A DNA stretch of 64,000 nt. Origin: Glandiceps talaboti (Eukaryota; Hemichordata; Enteropneusta; Spengelidae). The stretch covers positions 16,774,842 to 16,838,841 of the forward strand of contig NC_135549.1 of assembly GCF_964340395.1 (NCBI RefSeq). The letters are read 5' to 3'. Positions within the stretch are counted from its first letter, which is position 1. Every line of letters starts with the position of its first letter. This document shows, in pieces, positions 1 to 13,940 of this stretch. Under the pieces are notes generated by a model that was not told the origin of the DNA, did not search any database, and saw only the letters and a program-made list of their open reading frames with translations. A program made the translations under genes and the position numbers.

Positions 1-507
1 TTGATTTTGGTTCTTTCTTTATATACGTTCTGCTTGGTTCCAATTGATGTTTTTGAAGACAGCTAAACCGTCGTCTTTATATAGGCCAATACTGCTCTTC
101 TGATGTTTTTCCATACGGAATAGTTTAGTCAGACCATCTTGTCACGAAATATGTACACAGACAATTTAATCCTATGTATCATCGAAACAATAAACAGTAC
201 ATTCCGACTCAGACCACTAACTATAAAGAGATTCCGGCCAATAACGTTGTCGACGTCATTTTGAAGTTTCAACAAGGGAAATTAAATAAGGCTAATTTTA
301 ATATCAATTTTGAAATTATTTCATCACAAAGATCGTAATTGTTCTGACCGGAATATACTACGGATTATTTTACACTCAGTGTATTTGAAACAATAAGTTT
401 TAAATATAATTAAATTAAAATAATTAATTTAATTTGTGTTTCACGTGCATTGGCATCATATGACTTCGCGTGTTTTGCAACCATCTCTTCAATGTTCTCT
501 CTTTTAG
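1..507. other. Intronic stretch upstream of kringle exon, copy A
   Basis: No gene seen. The same sequence recurs at about 16322-16805 and 48955-49471, upstream of the other two kringle exons, which makes it part of the tandemly repeated unit. It ends in a pyrimidine-rich tract and an AG acceptor at 506-507. Confidence 0.6.
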
Positions 508-774
508 AATTGCGTAGCGAGTGTTATTTGAAGGCAGATGCTTCTGACTACCGGGGTTTTGTATCACAAACTCAAAATAACATCCCTTGTCAAAATTGGC
601 TTCACCAATCACCTCATGAACATGATTTTACGCCTGATAATATTCCGAACGTGGGTTTAGGGGATCATAATCACTGTAGGAGTCCAGATGGCGCGCAAAC
701 TGCCTGGTGTTATACAACTGACCCGGGCGTACGTTGGGAATATTGTGATATTGGTGTAGCATCGGAAGACTGTG
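508..774 (+). CDS. Kringle-domain exon, copy A
   Basis: This exon of 267 bases encodes one kringle module, an extracellular disulfide-bonded fold used for protein or carbohydrate binding. I see all six expected cysteines (in SEC, PCQNW, HCR, WCYT, YCDI and DCG), the YRG tripeptide and the AWCYT-DP signature. It is bordered by TTTTAG and by GTACGT and is phase 1 on both sides, the usual arrangement of shuffled extracellular modules. It lies upstream of the two C-terminal lectin exons of copy A, whose 5' half is outside the window. Because the kringle exon sits in an intron that splits a lectin domain in copies B and C, it could be inserted in the lectin, be alternatively spliced, or be skipped; sequence alone cannot decide. 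Confidence 0.8.
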
Positions 775-879
775 GTACGTTCAAAAAATATGTTATCAAC
801 GTTATACCAAATTGCGTTTTTCAGTAATGCAAGTTATGGAACAGTCAGGGAAAATTAATATTTAATGCTCTTGTCTGTG

Positions 880-907
880 TGTCTGATGTGTGTGTGTGTG
901 TTGTGTG

Positions 908-959
<52 letters not shown>

Positions 960-960
960 A
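880..960. repeat. TG/TC-type microsatellite
   Basis: Runs of TGTG, CTGT and CTCT follow the kringle exon. The same tract occurs after the other kringle exons at about 17183-17275 and 49850-49910, with different lengths. Confidence 0.85.
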
Positions 961-999
961 GTCTGTGGATACGATATTTCAAAAACTACTTCATCAATT

Positions 1000-2030
1000 T
1001 TAATGATAGATCCTTACAATTTGGCCACGTGTCGATACTAAGCAATTGTATGTGTCATATAAGCTTCTGTAAAGCTTGTTGGTGTAGCTTTTATTTCTAA
1101 AGAGTCATTTGCATAAGTGATTATTTTGTCATGAGGCAATATCTTCGGGAAAATTGACCACGTGTCAATACTAAGCAATCGTATGTGTCATAAGCTTCTG
1201 TAAAGCTTGTTGATGTAACTTTTAGTTCTGAGTCATTTGCATAATTATTTATTTTTGGTAATTACTAAATACTTTTATATGATGTATAATATATACCTTT
1301 AAGCTCGTTAGTGCAGCTTGTAATTCTAACGAGTCATTTGCATAATATTTTACATTAATTTTGTGCAAACATTGACAATAGCAAAACACATTTGTCCTAT
1401 CAAGCTGGCTGATGAGTCATTCACATGATTTATCATTTTGTCATTAGGCATTATCGTAAGAACGCATTTTTTAAAATTTCACATAATTCTGATCAAAAAT
1501 TGATCGCAGCTGTAATGGGTCATTGATAATTTCTGGTATAGTAGGTAAGATAGTAAGGATGCAAACTTCGAAATTCGTATGATGGGGTCTCTTCATTAGT
1601 GATAATAAAGCGCAATTGTCCGATGTAGCTAATGATATGGTTAACAAGAATGTTTAGAATTTAAAGAGACACGAATTTGCATAATTAATGATTTTGGCCA
1701 TATATGCATCAGAACAAAACGCAGATGTCTGATATCGCTTGAGGGGATACTTTTAATTTAGTCATTTGCATATTTAATGATTTTGGCTATATCTTATCAA
1801 TGATCAATGTAAACTTCAAATTTCGTACAATTTGGTACATGCATCGATCAGAACAAAACGCACATGTCTGATATCGCTTGAGGGGGTAGTTTTAATTTCA
1901 TTGAGTCATTTGCATATTTAATGATTTGGAGCATTAACATTGACGATACCAAAACGAACTTGTAATTTCTATTTAGTATATACATTGAAGGTAACAAATG
2001 ATGATAACATGCGTACGACTCGTACGACTG
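1000..2030. repeat. Degenerate tandem monomers with TTTGCATAATTAATGA core
   Basis: The intron consists of diverged monomers of roughly 100-150 bases that share cores such as GAGTCATTTGCATA, CAAATTTC-TA-AATTTGG and ATCAGAACAAAACGCACATGTC. Equivalent arrays lie at about 17330-18345 and 49970-51015. A related array sits in another intron at about 9210-10150 and 24560-25400. No coding potential was seen. Confidence 0.7.
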
Positions 2031-2255
2031 GGGGGGGGGGACAATATAACTTTGGTCAATTTTTTTGTATCTAAAACTGTCCCTTGAGCATAAGTATTCT
2101 AATTCCTTAGGAAAAACGTTTCGCCTGTTCACCAGTTTTGTCAAACTACCCGTTTGCTGCCTTTACTAGTTTATCATTGATGTACGAGTTTTAATGATTT
2201 TTAATGAAGCCAACACAGGTTAAGTACTGCATTGTACGATATTTTGACTCTGTAG

Positions 2256-2382
2256 ACGGGGTATGGATAGACGCTAATAAGATAGGAGGTGATTGGTTGG
2301 ATATCAGTGGAAATCCTATGGCCTATGTCGATTGGCATCCTGGTGAACCGAGTGGTAGTGGAAATTGTGCAACCCTGCAAAA
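2256..2382 (+). CDS. C-type lectin exon, middle part, copy A
   Basis: This exon of 127 bases encodes the central long-loop part of a C-type lectin domain, with the WID-NK, WLDISGNP and NWHPGEP-like elements; the visible HPGEPSGSGNC contains the EPS tripeptide in the place of the EPN/QPD sugar-specificity motif, followed by the conserved NC. It starts after CTGTAG in phase 1 and ends before GTACGT in phase 2, which fits the next exon at 2773. Calcium-dependent sugar binding is plausible but the EPS in place of EPN makes specificity uncertain. The 3' intron starts with CTGT and TC microsatellites. Confidence 0.8.
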
Positions 2383-2399
2383 GTACGTCTGCCAGTCTC

Positions 2400-2405
2400 T
2401 GTCTA

Positions 2406-2462
<57 letters not shown>

Positions 2463-2549
2463 GTCTTTCTGTCGTATTTTCTTTCTCTGTCTCTGTGCGT
2501 GTACTCTCTCTCCCACCCTCTGTCCCTCTCTTCTCCTCTCTCCCTCCCC

Positions 2550-2640
<91 letters not shown>
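2400..2640. repeat. CTGT and TC microsatellites, copy A lectin intron
   Basis: About 60 bases of CTGT repeats, a mixed pyrimidine stretch, then about 85 bases of TC. The same compound microsatellite occurs at 18745-19078 and 51460-51736. Confidence 0.9.
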
Positions 2641-2643
<3 letters not shown>

Positions 2644-2772
2644 CTACCCCATTAAAGACAAGTTGATAATTATTAAATACAAATTTAAATCCGTAAATCA
2701 ACTCCGTTATCATGTGTTGGTGGCAGTGTATAATTTCAATAAATATGGCGTATTTGTATGATTTTGTTGCAG

Positions 2773-2837
2773 AAATCCGTTATCCAAGATGGCTGATACT
2801 TTCTGCATGTCTGAGCAGAAATTCGTTTGTGAAATAA
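2773..2837 (+). CDS. C-type lectin exon, C-terminal part, copy A
   Basis: This exon of 65 bases completes the lectin domain. In the frame supplied by the previous exon it encodes NPLSKMADTFC and then SEQKFVCEI, the typical end of a C-type lectin domain with the last two conserved cysteines. The acceptor is TTGCAG and the donor GTAAGT, leaving phase 1, so at least one more exon or a read-through C terminus follows; the read-through tails differ between copies A and B, which favours splicing to an exon I could not identify. Confidence 0.78.
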
Positions 2838-3089
2838 GTAAGTACCATAGCGTGACTGTTGTTCAAAAGAGTTTGGGCCTGTTACTGTACACAGACGAAT
2901 AGTCTTAAATCTTACTTTGCTCGTTTATATTCTCCCCTTCATAAACTGCACGTTCTTCAATCAACTCTACAAACATCAACCACAAGGAAAGTAATTGTAA
3001 GTTATTCTATCCTAAACACGCACCATCACTACATATTAAACCAATTTAAAAGGGAAGCAAATTAGAACACTTAATTGCAAATTAACTGA

Positions 3090-3745
3090 ATTATCAAGAG
3101 ACCCTAGAACCCCAAACTATATATACAAAGAGATACGTTACAACCCCAAACTATGATGTGAGAGATACGTTACAACCCCAAACGATATATGTGAGAGATA
3201 CGTTAGAACCCCAAACTATAATGTGAGAGATATGTTAGAACCCCAAACGATATATGTGAGAGATGCGTTACAACCCCAAACTATAATGTGAGAGATAGGT
3301 TAGAACCCCAACCGATATATGTGAGAGATAGGTTACAACCCCAAACTATAATGTGAGAGATATGTTACAACTCCAAACGATATATGTGAGAGATATGTTA
3401 CAACGCCAACGATATATGTGAGAGATACGTTAGAACCCCAAACTATGCTGTGAGAGATACGTTACAACTCCAAACGATATATGTGAGAGATATGTTCCAA
3501 CTCCAAACGATATATGTGAGAGATAGGTTACAACGCCAAACTATAATGTGAGAGATATGTTACAACTCCAAACGATATATGTGAGAGATATGTTACAACG
3601 CCAACGATATATGTGAGAGATACGTTAGAACCCCAAACTATGATGTGAGAGATACGTTAACCCGCGTTAGAACCCCAAACGATATATGTGAGAGATAGGT
3701 TACAACGCCAACGATATATGTGAGAGATACGTTAGAACCCCAAGA
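3090..3745. repeat. Minisatellite of about 32-33 bases
   Basis: About 20 units of the type ACAACCCCAAACGATATATG followed by TGAGAGATACGTT lie head to tail. Paralogous arrays are contracted in copy B (19495-19640) and intermediate in copy C (52100-52450), which shows length change after the gene duplication. Confidence 0.9.
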
Positions 3746-3769
3746 TATATATAAATATTCCAGAATACA

Positions 3770-4915
3770 AGACTCAGTACTAGTACCAACCTTGGCGAAG
3801 TATTAGTACCCATTGTAGCCGTGTGTTAGCCAAGTGGTATATAGTTTCCATCCTAACCAATATTAGTACCAACCCTATCAAAGTGCTGGTGCCGATTCTA
3901 GCCAAGTGTTAGAGAGCCTTCAATAATTTCAAAGGGGGAGGGCCGGGGGAAATCAAGCCCGGTCTGTGGCATAAATATGACCCCCCCCCCTTAGTCTGTT
4001 GTGCTAAAAGTGATATTCCCTTAATTTCCTTTCCCTAAAATATGACGTTTTCCCCGTTGTCAAGATGTCCCGGCTTCGAATGCCACTAGAGACAGGGAAT
4101 TATTGTGTCGATAGTTTGGGGTTGTTTCCCACTGTTACCACCACAGAGAGTTTGTGTTTGTATTAAATAAATACATGTGTTTGGATCTGTTGGCTGAGCT
4201 AAAACTCAGAAGTACCAAAGACGAGATGAGTATACAACTGACAAACGTAGGACAGGAGTCAACATCTCCACTCCACCACGCATTATCCGCAATATCTTGA
4301 AACACTATTCCCCATGTATTACTACTGTGACTCCCGCTCCTCTCCTCACACCACAGCTAACAGTTAATTCACTGCATTTCACTGATATGTTATTTTATTG
4401 CTTTACAATGGTGGCAGTGGTGGACGTGGTAGCAGTAGGATTTGGAACCAGTGGGATCATGCCAAAATTACAAAATATAATGCAAAGTTAGATATTAAAA
4501 AATGTCAAATGAGTCGATGTAAATTGTGGCCCTCCCTTAATTTCCATTTTCTAATATATGGCCCTACCCGAGGACCGATTTGTAAAAAGTGACTCTCAAT
4601 TCCCCCGACCCTCCCCTAGTGCCTACCCAAGTCAAGTTTTAGTGCCCATCCTAGCCTAGTATTAGTACCTATTGTAGCCATGTGCTGGTTGCCAAGTTAT
4701 CCAAATGATAGTACTCGCCCTATCCAAGTGATAATTTCCATCCTAGCCAAGTATTACTATCAGCCCTAGCTAAGTTTTTGTGTCCATTCTAAGCAAGTGT
4801 TAGTGCCTACCCAAGTCAAGTGTTAGTACTCACCCTAGCTAAGTGTTAGTGCCCATCCTAGCCACCAAGTGTTAGTGCCCATCATAGCCAAGTGTTTGTT
4901 TCCACCATTATTAAA
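3770..4915. repeat. GCCAAGTGTTAGTGCCCATCC-type degenerate repeats plus G-rich dispersed segment
   Basis: Units of about 25-30 bases built on TAGCCAAGTGTTAGTGCCCA occur at 3770-3910 and 4620-4915. Between them, 3912-4600 holds a G/C-run segment (AGGGGGAGGGCC, CCCCCCCCC) also seen at 19812-19930 and 52617-52760, with a diverged relative near 62970-63110. No gene seen. Confidence 0.7.
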
Positions 4916-5067
4916 TAAACGTTCCATTCTGACAAGCCAGAGCATATTTTTCCGCTGATGCCACGAAAAATACTACTGTCTAGGATAGTGTTGTAAAGTG
5001 GTATGTGGTTTTACGACAATGAAAAGTCCAAACGACTATCATTCTTACTACATGTATGTATTTGGGT

Positions 5068-5300
5068 TGTTGGTGGCCGAGTGGTTAAACCACTTGCCTC
5101 TTACCACTACGGTCGGGGTTCGAACCCCATTCAGGGTTCGATTAAATTTACCACGCAGAAAGTAAGAAGAGTGTCGTTCAGTTTGACTCTACCGAACAAC
5201 GCAGGTTTCCTCCTGTACATGATAAACACTGAACCCATGAGGGATGGCCCTCACTGGACTTCTTGGGAGACAAGTGTTTATATCCAGTATAAATAAAGAT
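5068..5300 (+). mobile_element. tRNA-derived SINE, copy A
   Basis: The 5' part is a tRNA-like head with a pol III A box (TGGCCGAGTGGTTAA) and B box (GGGGTTCGAACCCC). Copies at 20240-20510 and 53853-54120 keep an internal core with GGGTACTCCGGTTTCCCC, reminiscent of the conserved central domain of metazoan SINEs; this copy has lost part of that core. The same location in all three gene copies shows that insertion preceded the triplication. Confidence 0.65.
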
Positions 5301-5719
5301 TATTCTTGTGAACAGTTCGTAAAAACACTGATAACAACGAAACAAAATCCACATTTGTTTCTTAATAGACATTGCAAACTTCGTGGATGCTGAGATATCA
5401 TGTTGATGGTTGGCTATGATCTGTCCTGATACTGGTACACACAATGGAAAGTTGCTGAAGACATTTGAAGACAGCTACTTTTAATAACTGCACTTTGGTT
5501 GAATCTAAGTGTTTTCATCGGGCATCAGATACTGATAAGATGATAACAATTGTTCATAACTATTTTACATTTTATGGACAGGCTTTCGTTATTGTTTTGT
5601 TTTTTGCTTTTCTTGTTGTATTGATTTCCTTGTGGTTAAAGATCATAACATATATATAGAATTTGATATCAAGTTACAAAAGACCATAGACAAGTTGGTT
5701 GAAGGTCTATAAATGACTA

Positions 5720-5822
5720 TCCTCTGACTGGCCTCCAATCAGAATGTGAATCGGAATCTACTACCTGTATTCACTGATTGGCCTCCAATCAGAATGTGAA
5801 TCTGAATCTAATACTTTTATAC
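5720..5822. repeat. 50-base minisatellite with hairpin core, two units
   Basis: The unit contains GATTGGCCTCCAATC, a 6-base hairpin. Two units are here, against five to six in copy B (20985-21275) and copy C (54595-54895). Confidence 0.85.
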
Positions 5823-5979
5823 ACGTGTTTGAGGTAACTACATATGTACATCATTTAAAAGAATGAAGTTTTATACATTGCATTAAAAGTTAACCCATCG
5901 ACATTGACGATGGAAAACTGTTCACATTGAACCCTGGTTCAAAATGTATCTTATTATTTCGGACAACCATATTATACAC

Positions 5980-8474
<2,495 letters not shown>

Positions 8475-8579
8475 ATGAACGACACATCGACTTGGTCAGT
8501 TGCTAGAATGAATAGTGTAGGGAAGAACAGAATAGCACCGCTTTCAAAAAATCCTGAGGAAATGACCTCCCCAGAAAAG
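8475..8579 (+). CDS. First coding exon, cytoplasmic N terminus, copy B
   Basis: The exon begins with ATG and encodes 35 residues that are polar and lack a signal peptide (MNDTSTWSVAR, ending TSPEK), then a GTAAGG donor in phase 0. The copy C equivalent at 23341-23445 is almost identical, with one N to D and one G to E change, which supports it as coding. Joined to the next exon it gives a short cytoplasmic tail before a membrane helix, so the protein is predicted to be type II (N inside). I chose the first in-frame ATG; another Met lies 11 residues downstream. Confidence 0.7.
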
Positions 8580-8877
8580 GTAAGGCGTGATCTATCTTTA
8601 TGAGAAAAAGATATGAAAGTATTGCTGGCTCTTATATAGCACCCACTTACTCTGTAAAGTACGACATGACTCGAGCGGCCCTAATTAGCAAGTACTCTGT
8701 AAACATGTCAAAATGCATGTTCAAGCTCAGACAAGCTACACTTGTATGTTGATTGTCTAAGGTTAAAGTCACAAGAAGGAGCAGGGAAAGCCCTTGAGTA
8801 GTTTATGTCTCAGACCGTAATAGTCGTATGGATTTATATTATAATGCCATAGAGTACTTGTCTCACTTTCTTCACAG

Positions 8878-8992
8878 GCAGAACTTTCAAAATTTAAAAA
8901 AACTACACTGGTGTTAGGAGTACTTTTCGGTATCTCGGTCGCAGCTGTAATTGGTACCCTGGTTTTGTTTTTGTCTACTACAACAGAATGTG
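8878..8992 (+). CDS. Transmembrane exon, copy B
   Basis: This exon of 115 bases starts after TTCACAG in phase 0 and ends before GTATGG in phase 1. It encodes a basic stretch (KFKKTT) followed by about 22 hydrophobic residues (LVLGVLFGISVAAVIGTLVL) and a short STTTEC. This is the signal-anchor of a type II membrane protein; the positive charges on the N side agree with the N terminus inside. Copy C (24039-24153) differs by one residue. Confidence 0.75.
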
Positions 8993-9059
8993 GTATGGCT
9001 ATATATTTCTATTAAATGTATTTCAGTTTTACCTCCAGTAAGGGAGCATTATATTATGA

Positions 9060-9064
9060 TTTTT

Positions 9065-9133
<69 letters not shown>

Positions 9134-9180
9134 ATGTATGTATGTATGTATGTATGTATGTATGTATGTATGTACATACG
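9060..9180. repeat. CTGT then ATGT tetranucleotide tracts
   Basis: About 70 bases of CTGT turn into about 45 bases of ATGT. In copy C the same place (24224-24543) has grown to about 320 bases with added GCAT units. Confidence 0.97.
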
Positions 9181-9209
9181 TATCTACAGCATCGATTCTG
9201 ATGAAACTT

Positions 9210-10150
9210 GCTAAACATCTTTCAAATGCAATCTTCAAATTTCCTATAATTTGGTATATATATATATCAACCCTAATAGTGCGCATCTGTCCATTGAAGG
9301 CTGTTGATATAGCTTTTACTTTTGACAAGTAAGTTGAATGATTTTCAGCAATTAAACTATATCTTGAGAATGCACAGTTTAATTCCATATAATTTGGCAA
9401 ATACATCAATCATAACAAAGCACAGCACGCTAAAGCCTGTTGGAATAGGTTTTGAGTTTTAATGAGTAATTTGCATAATTAATGATTTTCGGTAATTAGT
9501 TTCAAATTTCATATGATTTGGTGCATATACCAACCATAGCAATGCACAAACGTTTGTTGACTTTAATGAGTAATTTGAATAATTAATGATCTTCAGTAAT
9601 AAAGCCATATCTTTGGAATGCACGCTTCAAATTCCATATAATTTGGCACTTTCATCAGCTATAACAAAGCACACATATCCTCTAAAGCTTGTTGATACAG
9701 TTTTCAATTTTAGTGATTTTTGACATAAATATTTTCTGTAATTAGGCTATTTCTCAAGACTGCGAACTTCAAGTTTCACTTAACTTGGTACATCCATCAA
9801 CCATAACAAAGCACATATATCTGATAAAGCCTAGCTGTTAGCATAGTTTTTCAATTTTAATGAGTAATTTGCATAATTAGTGATTTTCGGTAATTAGGCT
9901 TTATACAAACTTCAAATTTCATTTAACTTGGTACATCCATCAACCATAACAAATCATACGAGTCTGACGTAGTTGTTTATGTAGTTTTAATTGTGATATG
10001 TAATATGCATAAATGAATATTTTGATAAGTGTGTCATGTAAAGCTTGATGTTGTAACTTATAAGCTAAATTGTTAATTTGCATAATGAATGATTTTTTTT
10101 CATAATTAGACAACATGTTAGCTACGGAAGCTTCAAATATCATTTAGTTT
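9210..10150. repeat. Degenerate intronic monomers, 100-150 bases
   Basis: Five to six diverged units share TTTAATGAGTAATTTGCATA, ATTTTCGGTAATTAG and TTGGTACATCCATCAACC. They belong to the same family as the array at 1000-2030. From 10151 to 10690 nothing recognisable is seen. Confidence 0.7.
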
Positions 10151-10690
10151 TATATACTAATTTTCCAATTAAGTGGTGCATCATGTAATAGCTACAGTTT
10201 AGAATTTTGCATTCCAACAGTGTGTGTAGGCCCAAAAATCTATGGTTTTGCCCTTAATACGGGAGGCATTTAGTCTGGTTATGTTTCAGATGTTGACGGT
10301 ATGGTGAAATGCGTATCAAAGTATCTATGACGCGAACGAATAATTTTGATAGTGGTATTCTAGTTACAAACACGGATTGTTATTTTCCCATATACCTTTG
10401 TATTTCTGCATAAACAATATTTGTATGTAGCGAAAGCATACACTACTAGGTCTTTTTTAGTTTGGTTTTGAACACCCTCTCCAGCACACAATATTTAAAT
10501 TTTCTGGGGTCTTTTTACTGAAATATTTTGTTACTTGCATCATCAATCCCTCTGATAACTTTGCTCCAATTCATGTCGTACAGTGTAATCAGCATTTGTT
10601 ATTATGTACATTTTAAAGATAAACAGGACTCAAAGGCACACAAATTAAAGACGTGTTTTTTTTACATATACTCTTGAATTTAAAATGCAG

Positions 10691-11053
10691 ATAAGAGTCC
10701 CATTGCTACCGTGTTTTCCTCGACTGAATCTGCTACTACCGAGGCCGATAACGAACCGACGCTGCCACGAAGTACTAATGATGAACCAACCACTGAGAAT
10801 AAAAGTCCCTTTGCTGCCGTGTTTTCCTCGACTGAATCTGCTACTACCGAGGCCGATAACGAACCGACGCTGCCACGAAGTACTAATGATGAACCAACCA
10901 CTGAGAGTTCAACACCAACAACACTGACCACTTCTACTACGGAAGAACCGTGCGTTGATAGTATGTGTCAAAATAATGGCTTGTGTTCTGGAACCCTGCA
11001 TAGTTTTGTTTGTAACTGTACAGCCGGTTTCCAAGGTGAATACTGTGAAACAG
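10691..11053 (+). CDS. Stalk repeats plus EGF domain exon, copy B
   Basis: This exon of 363 bases is phase 1 at both ends (acceptor AATGCAG, donor GTGTGT). It encodes two 36-residue Ser/Thr/Glu-rich repeats (SSTESATTEADNEPTLPRST and flanks), likely an O-glycosylated stalk, then a Thr-rich linker and one EGF-like module with six cysteines (PCVDSMC, NGLC, FVCNC, GEYC). The module has the NNGxC and GFxGxYC elements of a laminin/Notch-type EGF. In copy C the stalk has expanded and the EGF part is gone. Confidence 0.8.
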
Positions 11054-11119
11054 GTGTGTACTATTTATTGTCTGAATTAATAAAATGCGTAAAATGCGTA
11101 GACAACAACTCTATACAAC

Positions 11120-11965
11120 ATGAAAGAGACAAACACAAACACACACAAACACAAACAAAAACATAAACACAAACACAAACACAAACATAAACACAGACAC
11201 AGACACAGACACAAACACAAACACAGACACAGACACAGACAGACACAGACACAGACACAAACACACACACACACAAACAAACAAAAAACAAAAAACAAAC
11301 AAACAAACAAACAAACAAACACACAAACAAACAAACAAACAAACACACAGACAGACAGATAGACAGACAAACACAAACACAAACACAAACAAAATACAGA
11401 CACCGACACAAACAAAATAGAACACAAACAGAGACACCAACACAAACAAAATAGAACACAAACAAAACACAAACGCAAATACAAACACAAACAAACAAAC
11501 AAACAAACAAACAAAACACAAACAAAACAAACAAACACAGACACAGACAGACAGACAGACACAGACACAGACACAAACACAAACACAAACACACACAAAC
11601 AAACAAACAAACAAACACAAACACAGACACAGACACAACGCAAACACAAACACAAACAAACAAGCAAACAAACAAACAAACAGACAGACAGACAGACAGA
11701 CAAACACAAACACAAACACAAACAAAATACAGACACAAACACAAACAAAATAGAACACAAACACAGACACCGACACAAACAAAATAGAACGCAATAAAAC
11801 ACAAACGCAAAACAAACACAAACAAACAAACAAATAAACAAACAAAACACAAACAAAACAAACAAACAAAACACATACACAAACACAAACACAAACACAA
11901 ACACAAACACAGACACAGACACAGACACAAACACAAACACAAACACAAACACAAACACAAACAGG
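11120..11965. repeat. AAACAC/AGACAC-rich low-complexity tract
   Basis: About 850 bases composed of ACAAAC, ACAGAC and related hexamers. It begins right after the EGF exon donor. The copy C counterpart is 26585-27060. Reading frames through it are composition artefacts. Confidence 0.97.
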
Positions 11966-11969
11966 AATT

Positions 11970-13140
11970 CAAAAGAACAGAACTTAGATAATAAACACTA
12001 CAAAATATAAATCGCTATGTAATGCATTGATTGAAAGACATAGAATAGATGGAATACACAGTTATTTTGGCAGTTTGTCGTACAAAATAAATCTAGTATT
12101 ATCTAAAATTGAACGAGCTTTTCTAAAAATCTCTTGATTGTAAAACAATTTTAAAAAAAAGAAAACTCGTTTGTGGTACGCTGTTAACTTTTGAACGTAT
12201 TTTTGTTCTTCGAAATTAAATTGTGAAACCAGCATATGAAGGAAAAAGAGGAGAGTTTACCGACGCGTCTTAAACGTCATTAAAATTATAAAACCATATA
12301 TTGCACTGTCATTTACTAGGTTGATATAAATTTTGAAGTTTAAAAGCATATGTTAAGAAATCCAGGTCTACGTGGAATTTATGTATCACTACGACACACT
12401 TTGGCAAAAAAAGTAGAATTTCGTTATGGCTACCATAGACAGATGATGAAAACCTGTTTGTCCTTTGTTATTTTGGCTTTGTATGTTCACTAAGTACTGA
12501 CGTAAACAGGTTCTGCACGTATTAGACATAATGTCTGAAAAAACACTGCTTTTCACTACAGGCTATATATATACAATATAAAATACTATACAATGTCATT
12601 ATAATAGAAATGTTGACACCAGCAACCTACAACTACATTATTCAGTCATTGAAATAAATCAAATAAATAGTTATATTGAAATTTTTGGAGGCTCTTAAAA
12701 TACCCTCACTGAGCCCACTGAAATGCTACCTTTGTTTTCTGCAAGCAATATTTGCCAATTGGATGGGTCTTAAGATATCCATAGAACCAAGTGGGGTACT
12801 AATTATCCACACCCAAAGCAACATTTACTTACGTCAGAGGTATTGAACTGCACAATTCGCCGCGGCAAATGTAGGTGTACCCAAAGGTTATGATTTAAAT
12901 TCTTTGAATAGAACGACTTTATCAAGGTCTGATAAGTTTGAATAGTGTCGGCGGGGTGGAAGTTGGGGGTTGGGGGTGGGGTTAATAAACTGGTGTTCAA
13001 TTTAAAATTTATCGTAATATGTTTGTAATGAATTGTAACTGTTCCTGCAGATAAAATGAATAAATGAATGGATAAATAAATAAATAAAATATACTTTATA
13101 TTTCGTCTATTGACAATTATCCGTTTTTATCTCCAACACA
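11970..13140. other. Intron, no gene seen, copy B
   Basis: AT-rich intronic sequence matching 27065-28235 in copy C. A G-rich run (GGGGGTTGGGGGTGGGG) lies near 12965 and is expanded in copy C near 28040-28090. Confidence 0.6.
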
Positions 13141-13141
13141 G

Positions 13142-13288
13142 TGATTGATTTGTGTATGGAAAACAATGGTGGCTGCGACCATAACTGCAATTTCAACTGC
13201 GAAACCTTAACAGCTGTGTGTTCTTGTGATTACAATTACTTATTGGATCTGGCTGATGGGAAGACCTGCCATGCATATTTTTGTGCAG
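13142..13288 (+). CDS. EGF-like domain exon, copy B
   Basis: An exon of 147 bases in phase 1-1 encodes 49 residues forming a second EGF-like module (LC, NNGGCDHNC, VCSCDYNYLL, GKTC). The NNGGCxHxC and SCxxxY spacing resembles the calcium-binding/LDLR-type class, but the acidic residues for calcium before the first cysteine are incomplete. This copy has an extra seventh cysteine (NFNCET) where copy C has serine, so one unpaired cysteine is possible here. Confidence 0.8.
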
Positions 13289-13383
13289 GTATGCTAACAA
13301 AATAATATACAACTTGTGTTTAATTTATGACTTAATTACTGTGAACATAAAATATTGATGCATGTCATTAAAGTATCACTACA

Positions 13384-13386
13384 GTT

Positions 13387-13455
<69 letters not shown>

Positions 13456-13456
13456 A
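13384..13456. repeat. (TAG)n trinucleotide tract
   Basis: About 24 units, expanded to about 240 bases with inverted ACT units in copy C (28479-28715). Confidence 0.97.
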
Positions 13457-13796
13457 TAATTGTAATAGAGTCACAGTTTTTCTCGAGTAATATGTTACAT
13501 ATTTTTAAACGTTAATGCTTTACTGTGGAATATACATCCTTCGTAAAGTCCAGACAGAAAGAAAGACCAGTCATGGATTGGACAATGTTCATTTCAACCG
13601 AAACATGTAAAGTGTGGCTGCACACGATTGGATAATTTGGCCTGGAATATTCCACGAAACATACGTAACAATTCTTATATGGGGGGGGGGGGGAGAGGCA
13701 TATATATATCTTCGTTTGCTTTACTACAGGTCCGGATAAAATTTATTCGTGCCTCGATGTGTGTATGTTTGAGTCACATCTTCGTTTGATTTACAG

Positions 13797-13940
13797 GAGT
13801 GCGTTCCTTTGCGTCCAAGACAGAGCTGGCTCTCACCTTTGACGAAGCAGTCAGTTATTGCATCGATCATCTTGCAGGTGTCATTCCGAATATAGACTCT
13901 TTTGGAATGCAGACAGATTTAGCTACTGCACTGATTGCTG
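13797..13940 (+). CDS. C-type lectin exon, N-terminal part, copy B
   Basis: This exon of 144 bases (acceptor TTTACAG, donor GTAAAG, phase 1-1) encodes the first half of a C-type lectin domain: LTFDEAVSYC with the first conserved cysteine, HLAGVIPNIDSFGMQ resembling the helix 2 region, and LATALIA. It joins in frame to the exon at 18610 starting DGVWID, which would give a continuous lectin domain if the kringle exon at 16806 is skipped. Copy C carries it at 29048-29191 with several substitutions. Confidence 0.75.

Noticed and set aside
3090-3745. CRISPR-like array
   Set aside because: Repeats are directly adjacent with no unique spacers, in a eukaryotic intron or flank; it is a minisatellite.
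5071-5145. Functional tRNA gene (also at 20240 and 53853)
   Set aside because: A and B boxes are present but stems do not pair properly and a SINE body and tail follow; repeated in each gene copy.
11061-11972. Long minus-strand frames rich in Cys, Val, Leu and Phe (up to 303 codons)
   Set aside because: They are read through the AAACAC/AGACAC low-complexity tract in all frames; no splice or domain signal.
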